This document shows positions 12,786-26,235 of a stretch of DNA of 64,000 nucleotides, piece by piece; positions within the stretch are counted from its first letter, which is position 1; each line of letters opens with the position of its first letter. The notes beneath the pieces are model-generated. The model was not told where the DNA came from and made no database searches. It saw only the letters and a list, made by a program, of their open reading frames with translations. The stretch comes from Flaccisagitta enflata (Eukaryota > Chaetognatha > Sagittoidea > Aphragmophora). The stretch is taken from assembly GCA_965153355.1 (NCBI GenBank), contig OZ231126.1:30194001-30258000 (forward strand). Reading direction: 5' to 3'. The position numbers and the translations under genes were made by a program.

Positions 12786-13092
12786 TCCTTGTTCCTTTCT
12801 TACTGTCTTGTTTGCTTCCTTGATTGTGCTCTCTCTCACTCACTCTCATTTGCTCTCACTTTCTCTCTCTTTCTCCCACTGACTCACGCGCTTTCCTTCC
12901 CCCATCTTCAGTTCCTTCCGCACTGTGCTTTTGGCCAATAACATTCGTAAAATGAGCAAGGAAGCTTCGCCTCTTTTCTCCGCTCAAGACGTTCAGAAGA
13001 TCAAGAAGTTCGCGCGTCAAAAAGGAGACGTTTTTGACACGTTAGCCAAATCTCTCGCGCCCTCCATTCACGGCCACGAGTATATCAAAAAG
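9274..13092 (+). CDS. MCM3: DNA replication licensing factor MCM3, N-terminal exons 1-3 (residues 1-312)
   Basis: Subunit of the MCM2-7 helicase, which is loaded at origins and unwinds DNA with CDC45 and GINS in the nucleus. Coding exons are 9274-9480, 9735-10282 and 12912-13092, with phases 0, 2 and 0 that join without breaks. ATG 9274 opens [20 protein letters not shown], in line with the family N-terminus. Recognisable MCM3 blocks include [48 protein letters not shown] (the diverged zinc-ribbon region), [46 protein letters not shown] and [15 protein letters not shown]. Exon 3 ends in [13 protein letters not shown], just before the AAA+ domain. The next exons, with Walker A and Walker B, are not seen downstream on this strand. 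The C-terminal exons lie on the other strand at 56591-59866. Intron 2 holds a reversed LINE. Confidence 0.97.
10621..12525 (-). mobile_element. 5'-truncated CR1-like non-LTR retrotransposon (reverse transcriptase region)
   Basis: An open frame of at least 509 codons runs from about 12520 to a stop at 10880. It encodes the reverse transcriptase and the conserved C-terminal tail of CR1/L2-type LINEs. Visible landmarks are [11 protein letters not shown], motif [13 protein letters not shown], motif [11 protein letters not shown], motif C LADDTKSY (both catalytic Asp present, first residue Leu instead of the usual Phe) and the tail [11 protein letters not shown]...[12 protein letters not shown]...[15 protein letters not shown]. 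The frame stays open upstream of its first Met until it meets a TTTC microsatellite, so the endonuclease and ORF1 are missing. The 3' end is a short (TTGAAC)3 repeat at 10621-10639, as CR1/L2-type elements often have. It sits antisense in MCM3 intron 2. The intact frame suggests a fairly young insertion, but it cannot move by itself. Confidence 0.93.
12530..12905 (+). repeat. (TTTC)n-rich polypyrimidine tract before MCM3 exon 3
   Basis: About 270 bases of TTTC units with CTCC variants, followed by a CT-rich stretch running to the exon 3 acceptor TTCAG. It joins the truncated LINE end on one side and the polypyrimidine tract of the splice site on the other. Confidence 0.92.
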
Positions 13093-13305
13093 GTTTGTGT
13101 GAAGAATGTGAAGCTTGTGATTTTGTTTTTTTTTCCCAACGTCCCCCTCCATGAACCGTCGTGCATTCTAGTGTAAATTAAGGTGTAAAGTATAAGGGCA
13201 ATGTTGTTTCAACTTTCATACAGAAGTACAGAATTAAGGTATATAGGAATGAATATTTTGGATATCCTTGACGTTTTACATGCGCTTTCATAAACCTGGC
13301 ACCCT

Positions 13306-13799
13306 GTGCAAACAAAGGCTTAGTTTCGGTTTCAGACTCTTTCTAAACTATATCAATAACCAGATCATAATTTTTTTTAATAGAATTTATAATTATCATA
13401 GGCAATAAACCATCCCTTTATTAGTCTATGCTTTAAATATCACTCCCCTGGCTTTATTTACGTTTCCACAATGCTTGCCCCCGTTTTCTCAAGTCTAGAC
13501 GAGATCTACTGACCATGTTCTTAGAAATGCAAAATTGTTGAATTTGTTCAAATCTTAGAATTTTCCCTTCATAGGTTTTGAATTATTGCTCTATCATTTT
13601 GAAAGAATCTATTACTTTGAGTGATCATTTCTTGTCTTTATCAGTAAAACAAAGCAATCCCTTTATCGAACTAGGTGTTTTTTTACTAATAAAATAATTC
13701 TAAACTATATAATTATAAATTCTATTAAAAAAAATTATGATCTGGTTATTGATATAGTTTAGAAAGAGTCTGAAACCGAAACTAAGCCTTTGTTTGCAC
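13306..13799. mobile_element. 494-bp foldback element with ~90-bp near-perfect inverted ends
   Basis: The first 90 bases (starting GTGCAAACAAAGGCTTAG) return almost base for base as the reverse complement at 13708-13799, with one extra base in a poly-A run. The unpaired middle is about 310 AT-rich bases with no coding capacity. The near identity of the arms suggests recent activity or gene conversion. Confidence 0.88.
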
Positions 13800-13889
13800 C
13801 TCATCTTAAATATCTCCGGTAGCCTATCACGCGAATGTAACATTTGGCCAAAACAAAATTCACATTAGTCTTCAACAAGAGACGCGGGC

Positions 13890-14080
13890 TCACAGTAAAG
13901 TCCCGGACACATGGACAGCGGCGTCCAACCCCCATCCTCACCCCACCCCTTCTCAGGACAATCACAACTACAGTATCATAAATGCACGTTTTTGCGTTTT
14001 CAAGAAAAGCGTGACAGACAAACAGATCGACGGACGCACAAGTCTCTTTTAGTGTTGCAAGTCCGCAAGTATCAATTGAA
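13890..14080 (-). mobile_element. GTCC-core HINE-like repeat, diverged copy
   Basis: On the minus strand the end reads TTGCGGACTTGCAACACTAA, followed by GTGCGTCCGTCGATCTGTTT. It matches the family head and tetramer core with substitutions. The right part (13905-13965) carries the CCCCATCC/CCCACCCC block also seen in the copies at 29664 and 63395. Confidence 0.5.
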
Positions 14081-14615
<535 letters not shown>

Positions 14616-15331
14616 GTGGACACGGAGACACGGCGACAGTTGCTAATCCATGGAACAAGCGATATCTCCATCGCCTCAATGAAAAAGGCAGCACCTTTAG
14701 CTTTGCGTGTTTGGTCAGATGCGCAGTACTCCTTTCTGTAGTAGCGATACATTATATCTATTACAGTAATGTCAGATTGTTTCCAACTTAATCTTGAACT
14801 AGAAAGTCGCTCATGGATAGCAAGGAGCCTACTTGACTTTTTGGGATGGAAATTTTACCGGGTATGGCCGTCTGGTTGCCGTCTGGTTGCTGTCGGTGAG
14901 GGAGTCTACAGGTCCACGCTCTTTCCGACATTGATGTCTTCTGTCATCTGCGTCATACGTCATTAGCGCCTTCCAATGACAGCAATATCCGTTGTCTTCA
15001 TAACCGTCGTCTTCAACACCGTCGTATTTATCGCCGTTGTATTCATTACTGACGTCTTCATCACCGTCGACCTAGTCGTTGTTTTCATCATCATCTTTTT
15101 TTGCATTGTCGACATCTTTATCATCTTGTCACTTTTGTCAGCTCATGCTAAGGTTTTAACGATCCACAAGCGTAGGGTAGCAAATAAGCGGGGCATCAGG
15201 TCCCAATGTCAGACTCAAATGACTAACTTAAATGATATATGTTATCATGAATAAACATGCATTTTTCCTCAGTTTTAAAAAGGCCAGAAACATGCGGATT
15301 GGCAGGGGCAGTGATAGAGAAAGCCACTGGG

Positions 15332-15966
15332 CACCATCCATTCAAACTACCGCCAGGTGGTTTTGAGTAGTACTCTGGATTCTTGAGTAGTACTCTGGAT
15401 TCTTTGCTAGTTTTCACTCTGGATGGACTTCCTGAACTAGGATCCAGCTTCAAAGAAATCTTACTTGTGGTGCGTTTTGAAAAAAATCCCGATTTCATAA
15501 TATTTCATCATATTCTGCAATTAGAATTTTGAGGGATAATAGAAAATATTTGTAGATAGCAGATTTGTATTCTTGATGAAATTCCCTGTTGTTTGATAGA
15601 TTGCACTGTATATTTTTGAAATAGAATACAATTTTCAGATTTTTAGCTACCGTTGCAAAACGTAACGGTGGCTTAAAAAATGAAAATTTCATTTCTTTAT
15701 GAAAATATATTGTGTGACCTATTAAATGAAAGAAAATTTTATCAGGAATTCAAATATCCTATCTAAAAAGACTTTCTTATAACCAAATAGATTTTAAATG
15801 CTGTGTAGGATGAAAAATTATCAATTTTTGATTCTTCTCAAAAAGCGCCACAAGAAAAATTTCTTTCATGCTGGATCATAGTTCAATAAGACCATCCTGA
15901 GTGTAATCAAGCAGAAAATCCTGAGTACTACTCAAAACCACCTGGCGGTAGTTTGAACGGATGGTG
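15332..15966. mobile_element. 635-bp TIR element with CACCATCC ends
   Basis: The left end CACCATCCATTCAAACTACC and its continuation (about 47 bases, through the AGTAGTACTC block) are mirrored at 15918-15966. TGGG lies outside both ends, a possible 4-bp target duplication. A GGATTCTTGAGTAGTACTCT segment is duplicated in the left arm. The interior (near 15667-15770) resembles sequence at 63903-63990 and, inverted, at 63215-63300, so it is a dispersed repeat. Confidence 0.75.
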
Positions 15967-15997
15967 TGGGGCATTAGGGCGGAAGTGGTGATAAAAG

Positions 15998-16075
15998 AAA
16001 TTTCATTAACGCCGACTGACGGACAAATGGACAGTTATAGCGGGCTGTAGCGTCATACAGCACGTGACTGAAAAG
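15998..16075 (-). mobile_element. GTCC-core HINE-like repeat, short diverged copy
   Basis: On the minus strand: TCAGTCACGTGCTGTATGAC, then the CCCGCTATAA block, then GTCCATTTGTCCGTCAGTCG. This is the family order head, CCCGCTTT-type block, tetramers. Confidence 0.5.
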
Positions 16076-16506
16076 GTAATTTCAGCTTGAGCGTCCGACT
16101 GCGGGAATAGTAAAATACACTCCCCGATGCCCCTTTTTAATTCCTTCAACTCGATTAAAGAGTTCTGACGATCTAGCGCGTACTACTCTAGCGCGTACTA
16201 GTAGGTATACGGGAGGCCAAACTACGTTAAAATGATAGTCATATTACGCGAACAGATAAACTTTTTTTTTTGGTCCCCTGGTCCCCTGTTGCGAAAGTCA
16301 AATCTCATTCACTATTCATCTCCGAATTTCTGGTGTTAGATTAAACGCAGTAAATTTGCGCCGCCTGGCTGCGAAACTTTTTATCGTGTCCAGTTGAAAA
16401 AATTCCAAGAGAGAAGAAAAATGCCGCTGCGGCCGAGATCGTTGCGGTACTGACTAGATTCTCACTCAGGTTCTACTGGCGGCTAGATTTGCCTGATGTG
16501 TCTTAC

Positions 16507-16508
<2 letters not shown>

Positions 16509-16593
<85 letters not shown>
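16509..16593. repeat. (CT)n microsatellite
   Basis: About 42 uninterrupted CT units. Confidence 0.97.
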
Positions 16594-16597
<4 letters not shown>

Positions 16598-16886
16598 CTC
16601 TTCCTCTTTCTTTTCACCATCCTGTTTTTGATTAACCGTGTCCAAACTGTCTGAAGTCAGTATCATGGCAAAAGCACCACTACTTGCCCACGGAGGGCGA
16701 GCATCTTTTGTATGTTGGTAGGCTAGTTATATAATAAATTGTTGCACTCTTCATAAAAACGAGATTGTTTTATGCGCCTCATGCCCAGTTGCTTGTATTT
16801 TGATGGAAGATAAAAACAGTGAAGTTTCTTTTAGCCGTATCAATACGTCTGTCCATTTGTTTTCCTTTCTACAACTTCAACATCTC

Positions 16887-18045
<1,159 letters not shown>

Positions 18046-18363
18046 TTTTTAGTCGCGTGCACGCAACTCTATGACCCGCTCTGTTGGTCGGTTGGTCAGT
18101 CCGTCGGTTCGTCGGTAACACTTTGCTTTTTTCGTCATTTTACATCATTTTAAGTCATTTTAAGTTAATTCAAGTCATTTTTAATCATTCTCAGTCATTT
18201 CAGTCATTTTTGTCATTTTTGTCATTTTTTGTCATTTTTTGTCATTTTTGTCATTCTTTGTCATTTTTTGCCCTTTTTGTGCAGCGGCCCCAAAGGGCCG
18301 ATGTCCTGTAGGACATAGGGGTGAATTGTTTGTCCGTCAGTTCGGTGGTCCGTTCGACCGTCC

Positions 18364-19342
18364 CACTTAGGGCCACGGATTGTGCTAGATGGCTCCTTGG
18401 GTATTTGGGTTAAAATTTTCATCTCTGCCATATGGCTCAAACTAAGCAAACTGGTCATGGTAGCATTTGTTCATATATTACCGGTCCATATGATAGGTTT
18501 ACGGACGATTTAGAGTGAGAAAAGGTGACCTAAATAGACATTACTACAAAAAATGCTGAATTTCACGAAAAATGCTACATTTTATGAAAAATCAAAGAAT
18601 TCTTTGGATCATCTGTTAAGATAACTAAAAGCTCATGATATCTTCAATATTGGTTTGGATTCCTTCATTAATGTTTAAATGTCTGGAAAAATTTAAAAAT
18701 CATTATTTTTTACATTATTAAGCACTATTAAATTAATACAGTTTACTATAATACATATTTAACCTAATTTGCATGCTTTCATTACCCTATAGACAGGAAA
18801 GATCGCACAAGGACGCACAACAAGTGACCTATTAAAAATGTAGTTCAAGGGGTCCTGAATCCAGAATGCTATAGCTCAAGCGGGCCTTCGATGTCCAAAA
18901 TGCGATTTTCTTGGCCTAAATGGACAAGTAATAATGTGGATAAAAGTAAAAATCTATATTTGATTGGAAGAAAAATGAGCAAATGAGCTAAATGCATGAC
19001 AAAAAATGATTTTTTTAGCACCTTATTAAGGATTCTTATTGAACGAAGACAAAAATTTGATTGATTTGGTCAAAACATTAGACAATTTAAATACTAAATG
19101 TAAGAGAGTTTAGCAGTATTTTTCACTTTATTTTCTCAAATTTCTCTTCTTTTGTACTCTAAGCTCATAAAGCTCTTAATCCAATAGAAAAGAGTCAATA
19201 TTGGATATAAATAGTTTCATAACATCTGAAAATATGCAGAAAAATATTTTTCACTAGGTATATTTCATAAGGAACAATGTAATAGAAAAGATATAATGTT
19301 AATCCCCAATGAGCCACCTAGCGTATGATGCAGCCCACAGTG
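18364..19342. mobile_element. 979-bp TIR element, copy B (inverted relative to copy A)
   Basis: It starts CACTTAGGGCCACGGATTGT and ends CAGCCCACAGTG. Along its whole length it matches the reverse complement of 7678-8638 with scattered substitutions and small indels. It sits in a GTCC-type tetramer array, so its target duplication cannot be read with certainty. Confidence 0.82.
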
Positions 19343-19515
19343 CGTCTGTCCATCCATCCGTCCGTCCGTCTGTCCGTCTGTTTGTCTGTTCGTCTGTCTG
19401 TCCGTCCGCCTGTCTGTCTGTCTGCCCGCCCGTCTGTCCGCCTGTTTGGGTCCGCTCCATCTGTCTGCCCATTTGTCCGTCTGCCTGTCAGTCAGTTTGT
19501 CGTCTGCCCATACGC
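19343..19515. repeat. Degenerate (GTCC/GTCT)n tetranucleotide array
   Basis: GTCTGTCCATCC, GTCCGTCC, GTCTGTTT and similar tetramers run for about 170 bases. It belongs to the core type of the HINE-like family. Confidence 0.88.
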
Positions 19516-19539
19516 TCCCCCATGCTTTCAAGCCTCATC

Positions 19540-19757
19540 CCATCGGATAACATGGGAAATTGTCAAAATGCAAATTTCCCATTGAATAACATGGAAAAGT
19601 TACAAAAAGCAAAAAAATGCATGTTTCCTATTGAATAACATGGAAAATTGATGAAAATAAGAAAAATGTAAAATTCCCATTGAAAAACATGGCAAATTGA
19701 CAAAAAATTTTGAAAAATGCAAAATTCCCATTGAATATCATGGAAATTTGATACTAT
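19540..19757. repeat. Minisatellite, ~45-60 bp units
   Basis: Five diverged copies of a unit built on CCCATTGAATAACATGGAAA followed by an A-rich GACAAAAA...TGCAAAATT part. Confidence 0.8.
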
Positions 19758-20109
19758 GGCCTCAAATATGCCCTCTCAGGACGTATGGAAATTCACCCCT
19801 GTGTCCTACAGGACATCGGCCCTTTGGGGCCGCTGCCCTGCTCTCACACTACCTCTGCAGCTATCACTCCATGCAGGGCATTGGGCACCGCTGACCATGT
19901 GTAATCCTTGGATGACTTGTTGTGTATGTTTGAGTATGGTTTGGGGGTCTTATTAAGTCTTCTTAAGTCATTCTAAGTCAGTTTAAGTCATCTTGAGTCA
20001 TCTTGGGTCATTTTAAGTCATTTCAAGTCATATTAACATTTTGTGTCATTTTTGGAAATTTTGTCATATTTTGTCAAAGTAAGTCATTTTTAGTTGTATT
20101 CCTAGTCAT

Positions 20110-20515
20110 TTCAAGTGGCATTTCAAGTGGATTGAAAGTGGTGGGTTTCATGGTTTGAATTGAAACTGGTGGGTTCCAAGGCTGGAATTGAAACTGGTGG
20201 GTTTCAAGGCTTGAATTGAAACTGATGGGTTTCAAAGCTTTAATCTAATGTGATGGGTTTCAAGGCTTGAATTGAAACTGGAGGCTTACAAGGCTTGAAT
20301 TGAAACTGATGGGTGTAAAGATTTAAATGAAACGGGTAGCGTTTAGAGGTTTGATTTGAGACTGATGGGTTCCAAGCCTTGAATTAAGACTGGTGGGTTT
20401 CAAGACTTAAATTGAAAGTGGTGGGTCTCAACGCTTGAATTTGAACTGAGGGGGGTCTCACGGCTTGAACAGAGACTGGTGGGTTTTAAGGCTTTAATTG
20501 AAACTAGTGGAGTCA
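20110..20515. repeat. 28-bp minisatellite, about 14 diverged copies
   Basis: The unit is GAAACTGGTGGGTTTCAAGG then CTTGAATT. Copies differ by several substitutions each, so the array is old. It lies just before the tail of the HINE-like element. Confidence 0.88.
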
Positions 20516-20565
20516 GGTCAATGTATTTATGTCCCGCACGCGACTTATAGATGTTGGCCTTGTTT

Positions 20566-21345
20566 GATTTACCGGAAAATTTGCATGACCCTCCATAACT
20601 CATTTGGAACTGGGACCACACGGTTAAAGTGGCTAAGGAAAAGTTTTGACAATATGCTTCAATCAGAATGGAATGATGGATATATGAGAAAGGAGTCAAG
20701 AGAGTTGGGCATGGGGTGTTGAAAAGTCTTTGGTAAGGAAGGCTATAGCTATCGAAGGAGATGGGGCGATTGAGATGTGGGAGAGATGGTTTGAAATGCC
20801 TTTCTCAGTTGGTTACTACAATAAGAGAACAGAAACGAATAAAGCATATAGAAACAGAAAACGAATACAATAAATAACGTTAAATTTGTACCACAAATCG
20901 AAGAGGTTTGACATTGAGCGAGAATTTTGTGGGAGATTTGGGGCCGGAAGCTTGACCATAAAGATGTCGTTTAGTCTCTTGAAGCATATTTGTTGCGCGG
21001 CAGAATTGGTTAGTCAACCGTCAGAAAACCGTCTGCTGCCTTTGAGGAAAAAAATGGCGGCGCGGTGGTACTCCCGATGGGCACCCGATGTTCTCTGGTT
21101 CATGTACAGATTCATGGACGGTTAGATCGCGAACAAAAATTGCGTGGCAATTTGCTTTTGTGGACACTTGATATGATTGTTGGAAAAAGTCGAATAACGT
21201 TATCCGAATTTTTCAAACGTAAAGAAGAAATAAAGTTTTTCTCTCTTCAATTTAGGGCAATATTAGGAAGTTGAGCCATTTTCTGTGCTTGGATGATACT
21301 TTTTTTAAGATTCGTAACTAAATAAGGCCGGATACACAGCTACCC
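20566..21345. other. Spacer without recognisable feature
   Basis: Several short open frames but no domain, no convincing splice context and no repeat structure that I can identify. Confidence 0.3.
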
Positions 21346-21475
21346 TAGTCGCGTGCGGGTGGGCAGTATGTTCAAAAAGCTTAAAAACGCCAAAAAAATA
21401 AAAAGGGGACCACCGACCGATTGACTGACCAACTGACATAGCGGGGTGTAGAGTCGCTTAGCACGCGACTAAAAA
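21346..21475 (-). mobile_element. 130-bp HINE-like element with AGTCGCGTGC / GCACGCGACT ends
   Basis: The ends AGTCGCGTGC and GCACGCGACT are exact complements. On the minus strand the order is head, CGACTCTACACCCCGCTATG, then GTCAGTTGGTCAGTCAATCG tetramers, as in the other copies. This is the most compact copy in the window. Confidence 0.65.
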
Positions 21476-22122
21476 GAGCAAATTTTTTTTTCAAATGGCA
21501 CCAAGCAGATGTCTCTATGATGAATGTTTTTGGACTATTAGTTTTTAAATCTTTTCTTTTTAGCATTTTTTTGCATTTTTCTCAAAAATGAGATTTTGAT
21601 CCTTATGAGCTTAAAAGTTTCCCTGTAGGCCTGCCCTTATGACCATAAACCTGTTCAAAACTGTACAAACACTAACCAAAGACTGGCCAAAGTGTAGAAA
21701 ATGTAATTCTTTACTGATATGACTGAGCTTAACAGCAGAAGCGGCGGTGAAGCACTTTGCAACTGAAGAAATTTTTGCCATTTTGAAATACTAGAAATGA
21801 GAGTTAAAATAAAAGGACTGCTCAAAAAAAAAATCCCAGTTTTGCGACTTTTTTCCGATCGGCGAGAGACACCTTTACTAAGACTTAAGTAAAAGTCGGC
21901 GCACATGATTCGTTTGTGGGAGAGTGGATAATTTTGTTGTGGAAGGTTGTTATTGAGCTAGAGGTGATATGAGTTGATGTGAATGGTTGTAAAAGGCAGC
22001 ACAAAAGGAATCACGTAGATGAGAGGCAATTACAAATTGAAACATTTTCAAAGTGCAACTGAAAAATGATTGTGTTAGAGTGAGTCCTACATCTCTACTT
22101 CTTCCGTGGGGACGGGATAAAA

Positions 22123-22430
<308 letters not shown>

Positions 22431-22859
22431 CTGCTTCAACGTCCAGCCATAAAAGTGTAAACAGTTCACTTTTATTTCGTTTTAAAAGCAATTCGCAGGC
22501 CTGATTGCACAAAAAAAAAATACAACACGTCAGATGTTACATTGAGGATAAGCTGTACAATAAATTGTTGTTTTGTTTTGTTTTTTATTAGGAATACAAT
22601 TGGAGTGCAATAGTAGACAACAATATTAGACGTGGAAAAAAATTAGTTTAATTCGTTTGCGTTGTCATAAATAGACTAACAGGTCTCACAAAATTAGGCG
22701 GAAAGAGATGAAAACTCGTTGAAAAGAGCGTTAAAAATGGAGATAAATCCATCCAAGCAAGGGATATCACTTATTTGAGTTCGTCTATTAACATAATGCA
22801 AAAAATGCCCAAAAAAAGTAACCGGCTATCCCCTGATGGACGGAAATATGCTGAAAAGT

Positions 22860-23545
22860 GAAAGGTAACCAAGTTTTGGATTGCCACGCTCTTCTTAATG
22901 TTGCTAACAGTAGCACAAAAAAAAAAACGGAACAAAATGTTTGTCAGTGTTTTGTAATCATCCAATGAGAAAAACATAGCAAAATTCATGACCGTTTTGA
23001 AGCTCTGCGAAAGATCTTTCAAATGTGACCTTGCTGGTTGTCCTAGCTTTATTCGTTTAGAAATGGCATAAACATAAAGAGCAGGTGGTCACAGTTGTAA
23101 AAATTGAAGTTGAAGAAGCTGCATCTTTTTGTTAATCCATAAGAAAAAGACAAAAAAAAAAATGATAAATTGAACTTTTTCACAGAGGGTTTTAAAAGAT
23201 TTTTGAATTTTCTTTCATTCTAGACCAATCCCAAGTCTGTATCTCAAACGGTATAAAAGTTAGAGCTTGTTAAAGTTAACTAAGTCTTTTTACAAAACCT
23301 TTTTATTCAAACAAACACAAAATTGAATGGGGCAATGTTTTTACTCATTCCTATGCCATTTCTAAACGAATAACGCTAGAATGACCAGCAACGTGGCGTT
23401 TGAAAGATCTTTTACAGAGCTTTCAAATGGTCATGAATTTTATATGATTTAGTCTCTCAGTTAAAAATAAGTAAAATAAGTTGTTCCGTTTTTTCTTTTG
23501 CTATTGTTACTCAACTTCACCTTCAATTCCTCAAGCTATTGTCAA
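22860..23545. mobile_element. Foldback element, arms ~170-200 bp
   Basis: Sequence around 22900-23072 (including GAAAGATCTTTCAAATG and CGTTTAGAAATGGCATA) returns inverted at 23350-23510. The loop (23130-23310) is related, inverted, to 37690-37840, so this is a dispersed family. No coding capacity. Confidence 0.75.
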
Positions 23546-23881
23546 CTAACGCTGCTTTCTTTCTGCGGGACTGACTCTTCTGAATCCACCAACTGCATTT
23601 CATGAAAAAATGACGTTTTTTTTTTTGCATTCCATCTTCTTAAAATGACAAACGGAAAACGTTTCCACTCTGCTACTTTTTTTTTTGTAAAAATCAACAA
23701 TAATCGGACGCCTGACTTTCAGTAAAACACCCTCCATCATGCCCTACATGCAGGAAAGTCGCCAATATTGCTTTGCTACGTCAAAATACTAGGTCTTAGC
23801 TATCTCCATGTCAAATTTCATCATGCTGAAGGCATTTTTACTACGTATATTGATCATTCTACTTTTCCGCCTAATTATGAA

Positions 23882-24027
23882 AAGTGGAACAATACCCCTC
23901 ACTATACCCAAACTGAAATAAATGGAAGAGGGCCTTGTGGACCCTCACTGACCAGTTAATACGCGCGCCACTCCTAGTTTTCCGTAAAACAGAATCTGAA
24001 AAACACTCCTTCTCAATCTAACCCAAA
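23882..24027 (-). repeat. Single diverged inverted copy of the 324-bp satellite unit
   Basis: AAGTGGAACAATACCCCTCA, GGAAGAGGGCCTTGTGGACC and CACTCCTAGTTTTCCGTAAA are the reverse complement of landmarks of the 4031-5363 array, with about one change per ten bases and small gaps. Confidence 0.85.
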
Positions 24028-25530
24028 AGCAAACTGCTTACCAAAAGAAGTTAGGGCAATAATTGTTAGCTTTATTATGGCGAGGGTCGGTCATTTAGAA
24101 ATATCGTGATTTATTGTGTTTACTGGGGTCAACTGACTCGCCAACCTTGTTTTATTCCATATCACAATGAAAAATCACAACTCGAATCAATCCTCATCTT
24201 AAGAAATCCAATTTTTCAAGTCCTTTCAAGGTAACAATATCTGGGCAGCTCTTGAAACGAATTCAGATTTGCAAAGGGATCAATTATGGACGTAAAGTTT
24301 CAGTACTGTTCATAATTTCCTGATTAGCTGCTTAGACACTTTAAAACGATGCTATTGGATGCTGTGATTCCCAACATGTGACGTTAGACTTCGGTCTTTT
24401 CAAAACACAATAAGTAAGCCAATAAGCGATCACTTGACAGTTCACATTAACCAATCACAGCTCTTTTTGCCGGGACTCGCAATTATCCAGCCATGAACTC
24501 AGGAAAAACATTGCTTAGCCTGACCAATTTACTCATGTATCACAGCAAACAAAAGTAGTTTTTTTCATTATTTTCTTCGAAAAACATCGGTGACATCATT
24601 CCGACAATGCTTTAACTTTAATTAAGAGGAAAGCACTATGGATTTATGACGTCACTCCCCTGGAGCTATGGAAATGAGACGATGAGGGAATGACGTGAAT
24701 TGAGAGGATCAGAAGAGAACTCTGTCAGCATTTTAGAAAAACAAAAGAGCATCCGCATTCCTTGCTATTTATTACCAAAATTCAACAAATCACCCGAGGG
24801 TAACATTGTTAAGAAATCATACCCTTATGTGAGACCTGTTAACCATGAATATTGATCGGAACATAAACTGTGAAGAAATAAGAGACCGATAATGGATTTG
24901 TTTGATTTTGAAAGAATGCGAATGACGGCAATTAAATGTCCCTTCTGTAGGCTGTAAGCATTTGCACGCGCTTTGATTGCATCAATGTCCTTCATGACTT
25001 GTGAAGAAAAAGCTCGCCCCTGAAATTTTTAAGGCTGTAACAGGTGACAACTCTAGCAAACGATTTCTAGTTTCCTCAGTAAAGTAACCTGAGGCGCCAG
25101 AGTAGAAAAAAAAAACTCTTCCTCAGTTTTTTTCTCGCAACTTTCTTTTAAAATTCATGAGTGGGGGGAAATTTCGTGTATGAATGATATTTGAAACGAC
25201 TTTTTTTCACGGCCTAGAAGTTACTTACATAGTACTTCCCAATCGATCGGTCGGTTCGTCCGTCCAAAAGGAAGGCCTCGGCGGCACTTTTTCAGAGAAG
25301 TGTGCCAGTAGTCCCACTCCGTCAGTAATCAAAGCGCCCGGAGGTTGCCTGGCTTTCGGTCCTCATTTCAACCCCGATGTACAAAAATTAACCACCGCCG
25401 ACAACAATCTAACTCAGATTGCTTAAAGGCAACAGTTACGTGTGCGTTGAGGTTTATAGTCAGTCAGTCAATAAGTCCAAAATCAATCTTTTGGACCCAA
25501 CCCAACGTGAGTAAAATCCTTTTTCTCCTA
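24028..25530. other. Unique-looking AT-rich spacer, 1.5 kb
   Basis: No array, no inverted repeat and no coding-like frame that I can support. A short GGTCGGTTCGTCCGTCC stretch near 25246 may be a remnant of the GTCC family. Confidence 0.35.
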
Positions 25531-25705
25531 TTCTTATTCATTCATATATTCATCTATTCATTCATTCATTCCTTCATTCATTCATTTATTCATTCATTAA
25601 TTCATTCATTCATTCATTCATTCACTCATTCATTCATTCATTCACTCATTCATTCATTTACTCATTCATTCATTCATTCATTCATTCATTAATTTACTCA
25701 CAAAT
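25531..25705. repeat. (ATTC)n microsatellite
   Basis: About 170 bases of ATTC units with occasional TATT, ACTC and CCTT variants. Confidence 0.95.
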
Positions 25706-25734
25706 TCACTCATTCATTTCTTTGGCCCTTTTTG

Positions 25735-26131
25735 GGCAGCGGCCCCGAAGGGGTCGATGACCTATGCTTTCACATATATAGGGAGTTTTCTCCTTCACCT
25801 CCTTCTTCTTCTTCGTACCCCCCCTCCCCCAGCCTTCAGGCCCATATCTCAGCTTGGAGGTCCATATCCCAGCCTCCAGGCCCAAATCCCAGCCTGAGCC
25901 AAATCTCACTCTTCTAGGCCCATCCTAACCCCAAGGCCCAAATTCAATTCTCTAGGATTTAGGCCTCAAGACTGGGATTTGGGCCTGGAGGCTTGAACAT
26001 GGGCCTCCAGCTGGGATATGGGCCTGGAGGCTGGGGGAGGGGGGTGTGGGAGGGAGAGGAGGAGGGAAGAGAAGGAGAAACTCCCCATATGTGTGAAAGC
26101 ATAGGTCATCGACCCCTTTGGGGCTGCTGCC
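25735..26131. mobile_element. ~400-bp foldback element, almost completely self-complementary
   Basis: GGGCAGCGGCCCCGAAGGGG at the left is mirrored by CCCCTTTGGGGCTGCTGCCC at the right. The inner arms (25780-25920 and 25950-26090) also pair through repeated GGCCTGGAGGCTGGGATATG words. The ends belong to the same family as 18282-19837. Both sites continue to the right into GCCCTGCTC...GCTGACCAT. Confidence 0.82.
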
Positions 26132-26235
26132 CTGCTCCCCCCTCAACTTCAACCACAACCTACTTAAGCAGGACACGGGTACCGCTGACCATCTAACGTT
26201 TTTGCTACTATTATTTTTTTTTTTCCTTTTCTTTT

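Larger units (their letters stand above)
18282..19837. mobile_element. Nested element with GCAGCGGCCCC inverted ends
   Basis: The left arm GCAGCGGCCCCAAAGGGCCG, continuing through GATGTCCTGTAGGACATA, is repeated inverted at 19790-19837. Related ends flank the foldback at 25735-26131. It lies inside the element at 18046-20565 and itself contains the 979-bp TIR copy, a GTCC/GTCT array and a minisatellite. Confidence 0.7.
18046..20565 (+). mobile_element. GTCC-core HINE-like element, split by nested insertions
   Basis: The head TTTTTAGTCGCGTGCACGCA opens at 18046, then ACTCTATGACCCGCTCTGTT, GGTC/GGTT tetramers, and a decamer minisatellite based on AAGTCATTTT to about 18270. The family tail, CGCACGCGACTTATAGATGT plus TTGGCCTTGTTT, is at 20536-20565, after more AAGTCATTTT units and a 28-bp minisatellite. 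The copy at 38396-38773 has the same head and tail with 380 bases in total, so the extra 2.1 kb here is inserted or amplified material. Confidence 0.6.

Noticed and set aside
21655-21906. Minus-strand frame in AT-rich spacer
   Set aside because: Short, no domain, interrupted composition; indistinguishable from chance frames in this spacer.
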